64,000 bases of DNA from positions 327,501-391,500 of the forward strand of contig PUQB01000215.1 in assembly GCA_003024785.1 (NCBI GenBank). Reading direction: 5' to 3'. The DNA is from Selaginella tamariscina (taxonomy: Eukaryota; Streptophyta; Lycopodiopsida; Selaginellales; Selaginellaceae). This document shows, one piece after another, positions 23,507 through 35,423 of this stretch (position 1 is its first letter; each line of letters starts with the position of its first letter). The notes under the pieces were generated by a model. That model worked only from the letters and a program-made list of their open reading frames with translations, did no database searches and was not told the DNA's origin. The position numbers and the translations under genes are program-made.

Positions 23507-26260
23507 ATGGAAGCAGTGTCAGAAGAGAAACTAGGGTCCGACTTCGTGGGTGTAGTTGTGACAGAGGTTTCACCTAATGGCACATTGCATCCTGGATCCC
23601 TCGTGAGGTGGCGAACATCTGAATTAAGACGGCAAGATGGTTCAACATATTCTGGGTTGGATTTCAATAATAACAACCCGGAAGAACAACTCATATTTGA
23701 AGAGGTTCCTTGCATTGGTCCTATTGTAAGAAAAAGGCGATTCATGGGTTGTAGATCTTCCCCTGCAAGTTTCAGCAAGAGGGTAAGATGGATCCTACAT
23801 CTTCCGAAAGTGTTACGAGCATTTCCACGATTGACTGTTGCAAGAAGAAGTGTTGTCAGATGGCAGACCGGAATGAAATTACCCAATGTAGACATGTCTT
23901 TCGTACTCACCCAAAAGCAAAGGCATGAGTTTGTATATGCTGCACTAACTGGGTGTATTGATGGAATGGCCTCGGACACAGGTTATCAGAGTACATCCAT
24001 GGTATTTAATAAGGTGGCCATCTGCTTCAAAGCTTGGTACAGTATATACGGGATCCCAAAGACCACGTTCTACCGTCGGAGGGATGAGTGGCTAGATGGA
24101 GCGCGAACCTCAGTACATGGGAACACTGCTTGGTCAAAACCCGCTCTCACATTATGGCAGCCATAGAGATACTCAAGGCTTTTGTGGAAGCAAATGCAGA
24201 CAGGATGCCTCACAAATGCCGAACCACAAATGCAGGGGTCAGGGAAAATCTCAAGGTTTTGCCTTCAATCTACACTCAATTGAAACTGTGTGAACATGTG
24301 AACAAGTGCCTCAGTTTGATGGGGCTCCAAGCAATCTGCACTGGTACCTTCAACAACATATGGAATACTCATTTTAAGGATGTGGAGATTGCAAAACACT
24401 CTAGCTTTTCCAAGTGTGACACTTGTACATCATTGAAGGCTGCAGAGGCTTGTGCAAAAACCTTGGTGGAGATCACTGCCATTCAAAAGAAGATGGAGGC
24501 CCACATGATTGCACAACAAACTTGCCGGTCTCAGTACTATGCACACCGCATGCTTTCTGTGTCACGCCCATCAGAGTACCTGTGCTTGATCCATGACAAG
24601 ATGGATCATTCAAAGACCAGCATTCCAAAGCTCTTGCAACACCAAAGTGCCTTGGAAATGTCATGAAACTTCCGATTTCATTGACAGGTGTGCTAACACA
24701 TGGACACGGTTGTGAGTCATATGGACACTTTTCACTTCCACATTGGTCTAGCGACTCCAATTTCACTATTGGGTCGTTGCCATGTGTTTCAGAAACCTTG
24801 AAGCCCACTCACAGACAAGTCCTATCAGTGATCTCAAAGTGAAGAAACAACACCTTCAACCTTTACATAATGCTCTCATGAACACGTCTGCACTTGAGGC
24901 TACTTGGGAATATGAGAGGCATTGTCAGCAACCTGCACAAAAAAAGATGGCCCTGTTGAGAGTTCAGGTTCAGTGGAGGGATCTAGCTCAAATAGTGTAC
25001 ATGTGTCCTCAACATCAAATAAGCTTCCTCGTCATTTGCTTTTACAGATGGATAATTGTGCAGGCGAGAACAAAAATAGGTAAATCATTTTACTTAAGGG
25101 TTTCTCAAGCTCATACTTACTTTTATTTTCTAGATATGTGCTAGCATACTTGTCAATGCTTGTTGCCAAAGGTGTGTTTGAAACAATCACGCTCAGTTTC
25201 CTTATGGTTGGTCACACTCATGAAGATATTGATGCGTTCTTCAGCAAGGTCTCCAACTCTACAAAAAGGACAAGTGCACTTACCTTACCGCATATGATGA
25301 ATCTTTTTGAAAATTGCATCTCCAAAAAAAGTTGTGCTTTGCTTGTGACTGAGGTGCCAGACTTCAAAAAATTTCTCAAGGAGTATATAAAAGAGGGAGT
25401 GATTCTTTAGTTGGTCACCTTGTGCCGCTACAATTCTTTTTCTCCATACGAGATGGTATACCTATTATGCAGTACAAGTTACGGCCATCAGAGCAGGAGT
25501 GGTTACCGAAAGAGGGCTTAATGCTCTTCAAAAGTGGAGAGGATGGAAAGCCACTTCTCCCAGAAGGACAACCAGACCCTATTCCATTGAGTGCCCAGCT
25601 CAAGGAACAAGAGGTTATTATTGATGGCATCAAAAAAATGTGGCATGGGTTCAAAAATCGATGCCAAAGAATTCTGATAAGGCAACTGGTTACTCAGAAC
25701 TATATAAGCATGTGGTCGACTATTGGGAGACTGTTGTTCGAGAGTTGGAAGGGCCTACTGTCACAAGTACAGAATTGCAACACCCTTTTTGGCCTAAAAC
25801 AAGGTGGCGAGAGGAGATTGAAATGACATCACTGAGCACAGACGACATAGAAGCCAGTAGTGATGTGGAAGTGCAAACCCCACACTTTGTTGGACAAAGG
25901 AACCAAAAACCTAAAGCATACTTTGATTGCTGCAAGGATCTTCAAAAACTAATGATGGTTCTCATTACTCCAGATGCGTCATATAATCAGCCTATTTGGA
26001 TGGGTCAAATTATCGACACACCTGAAGTAATCACAAAAAATAGTATTGTTAAGGTTGCATGGTTCAAACCACAAAAAAGGCGACACGAGAAGGAGAGCGA
26101 AAGATATAATGGATGCCTAGAGAAAACATGGTCTCCCAATCAAAAAGACCCAGCATGTTTTATAAATGTTAAATCCATTCGATATGGGTGGATGTCAAGA
26201 AGCGTTGATAAAGTCACGATTAACAAAACTGCAAGGGAATGTATGTTTTCTGAAGCTTAA
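23507..26260 (+). pseudogene. DDE-like transposase, DUF7869-like (left copy)
   Basis: The coding region runs from ATG 23507 to TAA at about 26258, with a 54 bp GT-AG intron at 25080-25133. Visible order: a basic N-terminal region; a CDTCTSLKAAEAC zinc-type cysteine cluster near 24418; a likely first catalytic Asp in IHDKMDHSKTSIPKL near 24590; a second in LLQMDNCAGENKNRY spanning the intron; and GHTHEDIDAFFSKVS near 25210, the signature of DUF7869-like proteins with an RNase H-type fold. The C-terminal 150 residues contain a WMGQI/VKVAWF chromatin-reader-like stretch. Shifts near 24150, 24640, 24950 and 25410-25680 break the frame at places that often differ from the right copy. The transposase role is inferred from the acidic motifs and the repeat context. 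Confidence 0.65.
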
Positions 26261-26560
26261 AGCAATTACAAAATTATAAAATATCATATATTTAATATTC
26301 ATAATTATTATAAACTCTTTAATAATAGTACCAAATTGTTTACTTAACTATATAAATTTAAAAAGATATGGAAGATTGACTATATTATTATAGGATTTTA
26401 TATATATATTATTACTACTACAAATTTTTAATTAATAATGTTATATTTAAATATTAATATTTTAATAACAACATCAATATTTATATAATGTACCTCTTAT
26501 GCTCTTCCTTAATTGTTATATTAGGCAATATATTATATAATTTAATACCTTCTACTTTTA

Positions 26561-28693
26561 TAATGTTATTAATTTTTGTTCAATGAATGCTATAATTTAT
26601 TAAAGGGTGAATACAAAATAGAATAGAATATTCTGTTTTCAAACATATATTCTAAAGAATATTCCTTTAATATTAGAAAATGCTAATTAAATAGCTAAAA
26701 TTGCTAATTATTAGGAAATGGGACTATAGCCATGCCCATTTTAGTTACAACTTGCATTATGGTATGATATCTCCTTAATATTGAGTTTGGAGCACTCAAT
26801 ATTGGAACTTGGTTATGATCATATGAGATGGCCATAATCATAAAATATAAAAGACTCAAGTAGACCTGAGTTCGATACTTTGGTAAGGAACTACCTTAGT
26901 GTTATAACTTGAAACGTGTTTTTAATTTAATTGAGAAATGAGGTATTTCTCAATACGGTGCTTAAAGAGTAATGTGGTGCTTTGTGAATTACTAGGTGTT
27001 TAATGGATAATGTATGTTAGTTCAACGTGTTAAACTATTCAAGTTTGGGGAGATCTGTTGAATTATAAGATATGACTGAAACATGAAGTTAATATGACAT
27101 TTTAGTGTTATGATAACATTTATGTGGAAGTTGATATCTTATTAAATCAGTTAAATAAACCAAACACTAGTTCATGATTCCTCTTAGTCTCTGAACAGTT
27201 CCTCAGAATACTATCGTAACAATATTATTTTCATCTCAAAACTGAAATTCAGTTCATGTAAACTAAGACCATATTTATATTATAGTTGTAGCATTTCGAT
27301 AATTGATATGATTGTAAAGTTATATCCGTTAGTGTAACAACTAAACTAGTTGGTAAATTTAGGTTAAGACGATTGATATCCGTTCAAGAGTATCAATATC
27401 AAAATTGCAATTGTTTATGGATTTAGGATTAGTGCAAAATGTTATACCTTAGTATAGTGTTGAGAGACATTTACATAATCAGTTTGAGAGTTGGAAATAG
27501 ATATAATGTTATAGCAACGTGCAGTATTCTGAGTTCAGGGAGACTCTTATCGCAGAAACTAAGTTTTGAAATTTGGTATTTTTGAAGTTACTGAGATAAA
27601 GAGTTAGAAATTATTGAACAACATCTAGTATGATGTACTCTTTAGGGAATGAGTACAATGAGAGTGTTAGTTAAGACACTTGCTATCTAAAGATTGCTAT
27701 TTGAAGCACTAGAGATGAGTTAAATTTCCTGGTTTTCACATTGGTTTGTGAGAAAGCTTATTTGGTCCCTGAACTAGTCAGTGTTATGAAAGAGTACAAA
27801 GCTGGTTGGAAAGGACAAATATTAGTGCTATAACACTTGGTAGAGATTTGACATAAATTTAATTTCCATTGGGAATGAAGTTATGTCAATGACACATTAA
27901 ATGGATGGGCTAATTTCAAGTTGGTATGACCTTGTTATATACATGTGTACAGCCATGCACCTTTGTTATCGCCTCTGGCCAGATTACATGTCTACAAAGA
28001 ATAGGGTTTCAAGAGAAGTACTCTAGCATCGGAAAAGAGCTTAATTCCGATAAAAGTCTCATACCTAGTCTGGCGTAACTATATACTAATGGGGGATAGG
28101 TATAGTAGTAGACCCTTATGTAAAGGATAATGAGAAACACCGAGGGATGCAGAAATGTGAAGCTATAATATCGTAACATATGAAAATGTGGAACCATTAG
28201 GAAATCAAAAAACGAGAAGGCGTTTGGTTAAGCACTTAATATGGACGTCAAAGTGCTTGTTATGTGCTAAGACGACATGGTCGTTAACAGCGTTTGACAT
28301 TAAGGAATAAAGCAAGCCTTTATTTCTTGTTAACCAAGGGGCTGGCAACAACACTAACTAAAAGCCTCCAATATAAATTCTAGTTAAGTAAAGAAATTAA
28401 CCATTGTGTTGTGTGCATCGGGTAACATACTTTGCAGACATGTAAAAGGTCTCCAAGTGACTTCATGTCGCAGGTGGTGCCTCTGACAACTGGGTTTACG
28501 ACTCAGTGAACGACGATTCTGAAGTACTTGGCTTCGCATAATGCAAAGGGGGTAATGAAATTATGTGAACTTTTAGCTAACTCCACATAGAGTGATATGT
28601 TAGTTTTGGTTAGTTTTGGTTAGTTTTCTCTAGCATTATCTAGTCTTGGAGTTGGACGTCAACGAGGATGTTGACATTTTTAAAGGCGGGGTG
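26561..28693 (+). mobile_element. 3' part of a Ty3-type element, non-coding portion
   Basis: About 28190-28693 matches, in reverse, the segment between the integrase stop and the LTR of the element at 35424-47398. It ends in the same polypurine tract (TTTAAAGGCGGGGTG) directly before the LTR. Upstream to 26561 I see no open frame. It forms the loop of the inverted repeat and is a truncated element, as no 5' LTR or coding region is present on this side. Confidence 0.55.
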
Positions 28694-29430
28694 TGTCATA
28701 GTTTCTACTATGACTCTCTTTTACTTTGGACGTTGACTGTTGTTACCTATTGTACTATGTTGATAAACCCTAGGTGTAGAAGAAACAGGCTTGCTTAGTG
28801 CACTTGGATATCTAATGATGGTCATGTCATTAGGTATTTGCAAGAAACTTTGGGCGAAGCTAGCACTTCCATCTAGAAAACTCTTACCCTGGTTTTATGT
28901 GTCCCAGTTAGGTTTTTGGGTGGTTCTAGTGACTTCGGCAAGTCGGATATGGGTAGAAACACCCTTAGGGTTGACCTAACCCTAGAGTTGCCCTAACCCC
29001 ACGCCCTAAACCCCTCAGGTTAAGGTTTAGGGGTTAATGAGTCATTAATTAACTCATCAAGTATATTTCCTTTAGGAATGAATTCTGTGCCAACCCACTT
29101 ATGTAAACAGGAAAAGGGCGGGGGGGGGCTCTGTCACATAAATAAATAGTATATAAGAGTGAGGGTTCTTGGGTTCATGACTGAGCTCGTTACTCTTTCT
29201 CTCGGTGCAAGCTCTAGCTTGTGTCGTCAAGGCACAACTCTCTGTTGTGCCAGATGACAAGGGTACGTCCCACCTTCGGGGTAGCTTACCCTTAACATTG
29301 GCGAATCCATGCATGGGAAGTCTTGTCGGAATGCATGTTCCAAAAGGTAAAGGTTGAGGCTTGTCTCCAGCCTCCTCCTAATCCGATGGTCACACATATA
29401 GAATCCATTAATTAAATAAAACATAAAAGC
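28694..29430 (+). repeat. LTR of a Ty3-type element (diverged, truncated)
   Basis: It begins TGTCATAGTTTC after a polypurine tract and is similar, in reverse, to the LTR at 35424-36368. Shared blocks include TAGGTGTAGAAGAAACAGG, the CTAGAAAACTC block and a stretch of CCTAACCC telomere-like repeats near 28975. After about 29250 similarity weakens, and the expected CTCTGACA end is missing before the right arm begins at about 29440. Confidence 0.6.
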
Positions 29431-29746
29431 TTATCTTGTAGTAAATTATATAATATATTATATTTAAGATTGTATGGGCCTAATATAAAATTAAGGAAGA
29501 GCATAAGAGGTACATTATGTAAATATTGATGTTGTTATTAAAATATTAATATTTAAATATAACATTATTAATTAAAAATTTGTATTAGTAATAATATATA
29601 TATAATATATCGTATAATAATATAGTCAATCTTCCATATCTTTTTATAAATTTATATAGTTAAGTAAACAATTTGGTATTATTATTAAAGAGTTTATAAT
29701 AATTATGAATATTAAATATACGATATTTTATAATTTTATAATTACT

Positions 29747-32483
29747 TTAAGCTTCAAAAAACATACATTCTATTGCAGTTTTGTTAATTATGACTTTATC
29801 AATGCTTCTTAACATCCCCCATATCGAATGGATTTAAAATTTATAAAACATGTTGGGTCTTTTTGATTGGGAGACCATGTTTTCTCTAGGCATCCATTAT
29901 ATCTTTCACTGTCCTTCTTGTATCGCTTTTTTGTGGTTTGAACATGCAACCTTAACCATATTATTTTTTGTGATTACTTCAGGTGTGTCGATAATTTGAC
30001 CCATCCAAATAGGCTAATTATATGACACATCTGGAGTAATGAAAACCATCATTAGTTTTTGAAGATCCTTGCAGCAATTAAAGTATGCTTTAGGTTTTTG
30101 GTTCCTTTGTCCAACAAAGTGTGGGGTTTGCACTTCGACATCATTACTGGCTTCTATGTCGTCTGTGCTCAGTGATGTCATTTCAATCTCCTCTTGCCAC
30201 CTTGTTTTAGGCCAAAAAGGGTGTTTGCAATTCTGTACTTGTGATAGTAGGCTCTTCTAACTCTCGAACAACAATCTCCCAATAATCGACCACATGCTTA
30301 TATAGTTCTAAGTCCAATTGCCTTATCAAAATTCTTTGGCATCGATTTTTGAACCCATGCCACATATTTTTTGATGCCATCAATAAATAACCTCTTGTTC
30401 CTTGAGCTGGGCACTCAATGGAATAGGGTTTAGTTGTCCTTCTGGGAGAAGTGGCTTTCCATCCTCTCCACTTTTGAAGAGTATTAAGCCCTCTTTTGGT
30501 AACCACTCCTGCTCTGATGGCAGTAACTTGTACTACATAATAGATATACCATCTCGTATGGAGAAAAAGAATTGTAGTGGCACAAGGTGACTAATTAAAG
30601 AATCACTCCCCTCTTTTATATACTCCTTGAGAAATTTTTTGAAGTCTGGCATCTCAGTCACAAGCAAAGCACAACTTTTTTTGGAGATGCAATTTTTCAA
30701 AAAAGATTCATCATATGTAGTAAGGTAAGTGCACTTGTTTTTTTTGTAGAGTTGGAGACCTTGTTGAAGAACGCATCAATATCTTCATGAGTGTGACCAA
30801 CCATAAGGAAACTGAGCGTGATTGTTTCAAACACACCTTTGGCAACAAGCATTGACAAGTATGCTAGCACATATCTAGAAAATAAAAGTAAGTATGAGCT
30901 TGAGAAACCCTTAAGTAAAATGATTTACCTATTTTTGTTCTCGCACAATTATCCATCTGTAAAAGCAAATGACGAGGAAGCTTATTTGATGTTGAGGACA
31001 CATGTACACTATTTGAGCTAGATCCCTCCACTGAACCTGAACTCTCAACAGGGTCTTTTTTTTGTGCAGGTGCTGACAATGCCTCTCATATTCCCAAGTA
31101 GCCTCAAGTGCAGACGTGTTCATGAGAGCATTATGTAAAGGTTGAAGGTGTTGTTTCTTCACTTTGAGATCACTGATAGGACTTGTCTGTGAGTGGGCTT
31201 CAAGGTTTCTGAAACACATGGCTAACGACCCAATAGTGAAATTGGAGTCGCTAGACCAATGTGGAAGTGAAAAGTGTCCATATGACTCACAACCGTGTCC
31301 ATGTGTTAGCACACCTGTCAATGAAATCGGAAGTTTCATGACATTTCCAAGGCACTTTGGTGTTGCAAAGAGCTTTGGAATGCTGGTCTTTGAATGATCC
31401 ATCTTGTCATGGATCAAGCACAGGTACTCTGATGGGCGTGACACAGAAAGCATGCGGTGTGCATAGTACTGAGACCAAGTTTGTTGTGCAATCATGTGGG
31501 CCTCCATCTTCTTTTGAATGGTAGTGATCTCCACCAAGGTTTTTGCACAAGCCTCTGCAGCCTTCAATGATGTACAAGTGTCACACTTGGAAAAGCTAGA
31601 GTGTTTTGCAATCTCCACATCCTTAAAATGAGTATTCCATATGTTGTTGAAGGTACCAGTGCAGATTGCTTGGAGCCCCATCAAACTGAGGCACTTGTTC
31701 ACATGTTCACACAGTTCAATTGAGTGTAGATTGAAGGCAAAACCTTGAGATTTTCCCTGACCCCTGCATTTGTGGTTCGGCATTTGTGAGGCATCCTGTC
31801 TGCATTTGCTTCCACAAAAGCCTTGAGTATCTCTATGGCTGCCATATGTGAGAGCGGGTTTTGACCAAGCGAGTGTTCCCATGACTGAGGTTCGCGCTCC
31901 ATCTAGCCACTCATCCCTCCGACAGAACGTGGTCTTTGGGATCCCGTATATACTGTACCAAGCTTTGAAGCAGATGGCCACCTTATTAAATACCATGGAT
32001 GTACTCTGATAACCTGTGTCCGAGGCCATTCCATCAATACACCCAGTTAGTGCAGCATATACAAACTCATGCCTTTGCTTTTGGGTGAGCGTACGAAAGA
32101 CATGTCTACATTGGGTAATTTCATTCCGGTCTGCCATCTGACAACACTTCTTCTTGCAAAGTCAATCGTGGAAATGCTCGTAACACTTTCGGAAGATGTA
32201 GGATCCATCTTTACCCTCTTGCTGAAACTTGCAGGGGAAGATCTACACCCATGAATCGCCTTTTTCTTACAATAGGACCAATGCAAGGAACCTCTTCAAA
32301 TATGAGTTGTTCTTCCGGGTTGTTATTATTGAAATCCAACCCAGAATATGTTGAACCATCTTGCCGTCTTAATTCAGATGTTCGCCACCTCACGAGGGAT
32401 CCAGGATACAATGTGCCATTAGGTGAAACCTCTGTCACAACTACACCCACGAAGTCGGACCCTAGTTTCTCTTCTGACACTGC
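29747..32483 (-). pseudogene. DDE-like transposase, DUF7869-like (right copy)
   Basis: This is the inverted counterpart of the gene at 23507-26260. It starts at about 32483 and ends at a TAA at 29747-29749. A long open stretch (about 30930-32137) carries the CDTC cluster and the IHDKMDHSKTS motif; the DNCA motif lies near 30945. The GHTHED motif lies near 30800, read through a 1-base shift. The 54 bp intron is also present. Several frame breaks (near 31070, 30700 and 30330, with a one-codon loss in the FCRRDE region) are not shared with the left copy, so the two genes decayed at least partly independently. Confidence 0.65.
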
Positions 32484-32825
32484 TTCCATTGGATTTATAG
32501 CTGTGATGATGCCTCTTCCGACTCAATCTCACGAAGAAAGAGAATCACCTCATCCATCACAGCAGGCAAGCCATCATCTGGTAAACTCGTGCTACTATTT
32601 GTTTGTGACTCTGCATATTCTGTGTCAGCCTTGACTTCATCCAAATTCCACAATACAGGAGAACCCTCCTCAAATTCCATTCCCAGAACCTCAACATGTT
32701 GTACACCATACGTACACACAAGATCCTTGGGCAATATTGTGATGCATTATTATCTCGAACACAGTTCCAGTGCCAACTATCTCGTTGTTCCGAAGAAGAC
32801 ATACTTTATCTCCAGTATTAAACAT
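32484..32825 (-). pseudogene. Transposon ORF1, DUF8039-like (right copy)
   Basis: It starts at ATG 32823-32825. The C-terminal half is intact here and shows the correct frame (ADTEYAESQTNSS through SSQL), which the left copy lost by a 1 bp insertion. The N-terminal half is shifted near 32730-32760. As on the left, a stop separates it by five bases from the main ORF. Confidence 0.55.
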
Positions 32826-32971
32826 ATTGTCCTGCACATAAATAATTGTGTTATTTATGATATCTGTTTATGCAATATTTTAAGAAATCTGAATTACGGT
32901 TACTTAATAATATGCATATGTGCAATATAATATGTATTAAGATAATATCTCATGTTTATTAATACAACTGA

Positions 32972-33735
32972 TGGGCGGGATTAATCCCGCCCACGAATCC
33001 CTCCGACGAGGAACGGTCGGCGGGATTAATCCCGCCGCCGACTCAACCCCTTCGGAGAGAGTCGGCGGGATTAATCCCGGCCTCGACGGCGATTCCCTCC
33101 GCGAGGAGAGTCGGCGGGATTAATCCCGCTGCCTCCTCCGAGAGGAAGTCGGCGGGATTAATCGCCGCCGGATCTTCATCGGAGAGAGGGCGGGATTAAT
33201 CCCGCCGGACTCCTTCTACAAGGAAGAGCGGCGGGATTAATCCCGCCGGTCTTTCGTCGGAGAGAGACGGCGGGATTAATCGCGCGGACTCCCGACGAGG
33301 AAAGAGCGGGATTAATGCCGCACTCCCTCCCGAGGAAGAGGCGGCGGGATTAATCCCGCCCATAACTCTTACGACGGGGAATAAGTGGCGGGATTAATCC
33401 TGCCCACAACTCTCTCCGAAGCTATGATTTCTAAGAAATCTCGGGATAAATCCTGCCCATAAATCTTTAAAATCGGGAATGGTGGCAATTAATCCTGCCA
33501 CCCCTTTTACCTCCTAATGGTTAGCGGGATTAATCCGCCGCAACTCTTTCTAATAAATTCAGGTAACTCTTTATCAATTGAGAGAGTTATCGACGGGATT
33601 AATCCCGTCGCTCTTTTCAGAGGTGAGAAGCATTGCCTGAACTAATTCTGCCATGGTTATCAAAGAGATGGTGGAGAATTAATCTTGCCACCTCTTCTAA
33701 GAGGCGAAAAAAATGGCCGGATTAATTCTGTTGCC
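32972..33735. repeat. Palindrome array (right arm)
   Basis: About 18 copies of the GGCGGGATTAATCCCGCC-type palindrome, mirroring the left array. Copies nearest the gene (32.97-33.4 kb) are best conserved and the outer ones are degenerate. Exact spacers differ from those on the left. Confidence 0.9.
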
Positions 33736-34099
33736 TCGGTAATCAGAATATTAAGTTAGAAGGATATTTAAACGAAATAAATCCCTAATAGAATATATTG
33801 TAATCCTAAACCCCTAAATTCTAATTTTAAGAGAGAATGTAAGAGAGTGAATCTTTATAAGTATATTTAAATTTGTTTATAATACTTACTTGTAAACAGC
33901 ATTGAAGGTGCCGTGCTTTCCTATAAATAATAGCACCCAATTTAATGTTACTCCTGAGCTGATCACTATCAAGAAAAAAGAAGATCTAAAGAGTGAAAAT
34001 TACAGAAATGAAAAAACCTTGCCGAAGAAAGAACCAAATCTAATTTAAGTGGGAAATTAAATGCATTTTCAAATTTACATGTCAGACCGACAATACTTA

Positions 34100-35423
34100 T
34101 ATCAGAAATTCAAATTTTTTGAAAAGAACAGAAAATAAAATTATGATGAGGGTTAAAAGGCTATCTTCAAGATTTGGTGTCATGATTGTAAAAAATATTT
34201 AGGTGGAGGGAATAAACAAGATGTTTGAAATAATTTTTACCATTCACACATTACAATAACAGGACACTTGAAGAAGTTAAATGAAAGATTGAAGAATGAG
34301 AGCAATGATGTTTCAAGTGTGATGCTAATGGCTCTAGAAGTAAAGACATTTCAAAGGAAGACAATGAAGGTGACAAGCATGAGGTTCTTGAAGAGAAGGT
34401 TTGTGAAGCACTAGCTCGTGTCAACAATGTTCAAAGAATACAACTTGCAACTTCAAACTATACAAGGATAAAGTACATGTTCTATTGATTACAACTCTTG
34501 GATTTATTTCTTCATATTGATACTTGTTCTTTTTATTTTTTGTTCCACTATATTGAGCTTTTTTTTTTTAATTTTAGAAACATATAATGTAGCATTCTTA
34601 ACATTGCAAGTCAATAAGCACCTTAAAGTAATTGCAAGTTTTGGTAAGGACGTGGATGAGAGGACAATGAAAGTGGGAATGCCTCCAAAGCCAACACCAA
34701 TTTATCCTTCAATTAAACGCTACTTTAAGAAAGGTAAACATTCTATCTTTTGCTAGATTTCAACTTTTGTAGATGAAAGCAGTGGAGTTGGCAGTAGCAA
34801 CTCCATAGAGAAGCACAAGTAGGAGGGCATTTACTACAGAGTAGTTTTTTCTTTTTGGTTGTCTAATTTTTTTTATCACATGAGCCGAATTATTGATGAA
34901 ACTTTGTTACGGCTTCCACTTAAATTAGTTCAATATGGTAGCTGGAGTGAGAACGTGAAGTAGTTCTTAGATGACATTAAACTAGGAGCTAGGTGGAGAG
35001 GCAAGCCTCATTTGAACGTGGCCTTTATATACCAAGTCGGGGATGTAATTATTGTGGAAGGTACCTTCCGACATAATAACTGCCTAAGAGTTATAACAAG
35101 TAGGTTCAACAATTGCTAGCTATGAGCAGGACTTTTCAATAGAGTCTACCATGTCCATTTTGGGAAACTATTAGTGGATGAGAAAGAGGATCCAAACATG
35201 AAAGTCAGAATTACGCTAGGATTCTACACAAATGCAGAAGCTTGTGCAGCAGTAGCTTGTTAAGCAATTGAACTTAGAAGGTTGAAGACACACTTGTGGA
35301 AGCAGGCTCGTATAATAGCACAAAAAATCTAGAAGCTGCGAAACTTGCAAAAAAATTTGCATGAGTCAACAAGGAGAGGAGACACTACCAAGTTCTTTTG
35401 AGATGTTGTTCAAGCTTTGGGAT
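34100..35423 (+). pseudogene. Decayed transposon-like gene, piece 1 (BED-like zinc finger)
   Basis: Near 34155-34260 a frame reads WCHDCKKYLGGGN and, further on, SHITITGHLKKL, a C-x2-C...H-x4-5-H pattern like a BED finger. A shifted frame continues through 34320-34480. An exon after a poly-T/AATTTTAG acceptor (34580) includes GMPPKPTPIYPSIKRYFKK. From about 34865 to 35423 one frame continues with good coding texture (YGSWSENVK, LGARWRGKPHLNVAF, GDVIIVEGTFRHNN, RVYHVHFGKLLVDEKEDPN) but has six or more stops. Each stop can be derived from CAG, CAA or CGA by one C-to-T change. The piece is cut at 35423 by a Ty3 element and continues in frame at 47404. I do not recognise the family; a cut-and-paste transposase is likely. 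Confidence 0.5.

Larger units (their letters stand above)
21886..26560 (+). mobile_element. Left arm of giant inverted-repeat transposon
   Basis: The arm is repeated in reverse at about 29440-34055. Order from the outside inward: an AT-rich end, a palindrome array (22.2-23.0 kb), a DDE-like transposase gene (23150-26260) and an AT-rich 3' flank. The outer end is fixed by comparison with the empty 3.4 kb repeat copy. The inner end, where similarity to the other arm stops, is at about 26560, next to a Ty3 remnant. The arms look a few percent diverged. They may be two insertions of one element in opposite orientation or one foldback structure. Confidence 0.8.
29440..34055 (-). mobile_element. 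Right arm of giant inverted-repeat transposon
   Basis: This is the reverse complement of 21886-26560 with scattered substitutions and indels. From right to left: AT-rich outer end (34055), palindrome array, ORF1, transposase gene, AT-rich 3' flank. The outer end abuts the N-terminal part of another decayed transposon-like gene at about 34.1 kb. Confidence 0.8.

Noticed and set aside
21886..34055. Inverted repeat as a simple long-read palindrome artefact
   Set aside because: The arms have many private substitutions and indels and are separated by 2.9 kb of unrelated sequence, which a missed-adapter palindrome would not give; read-level confirmation is still needed.
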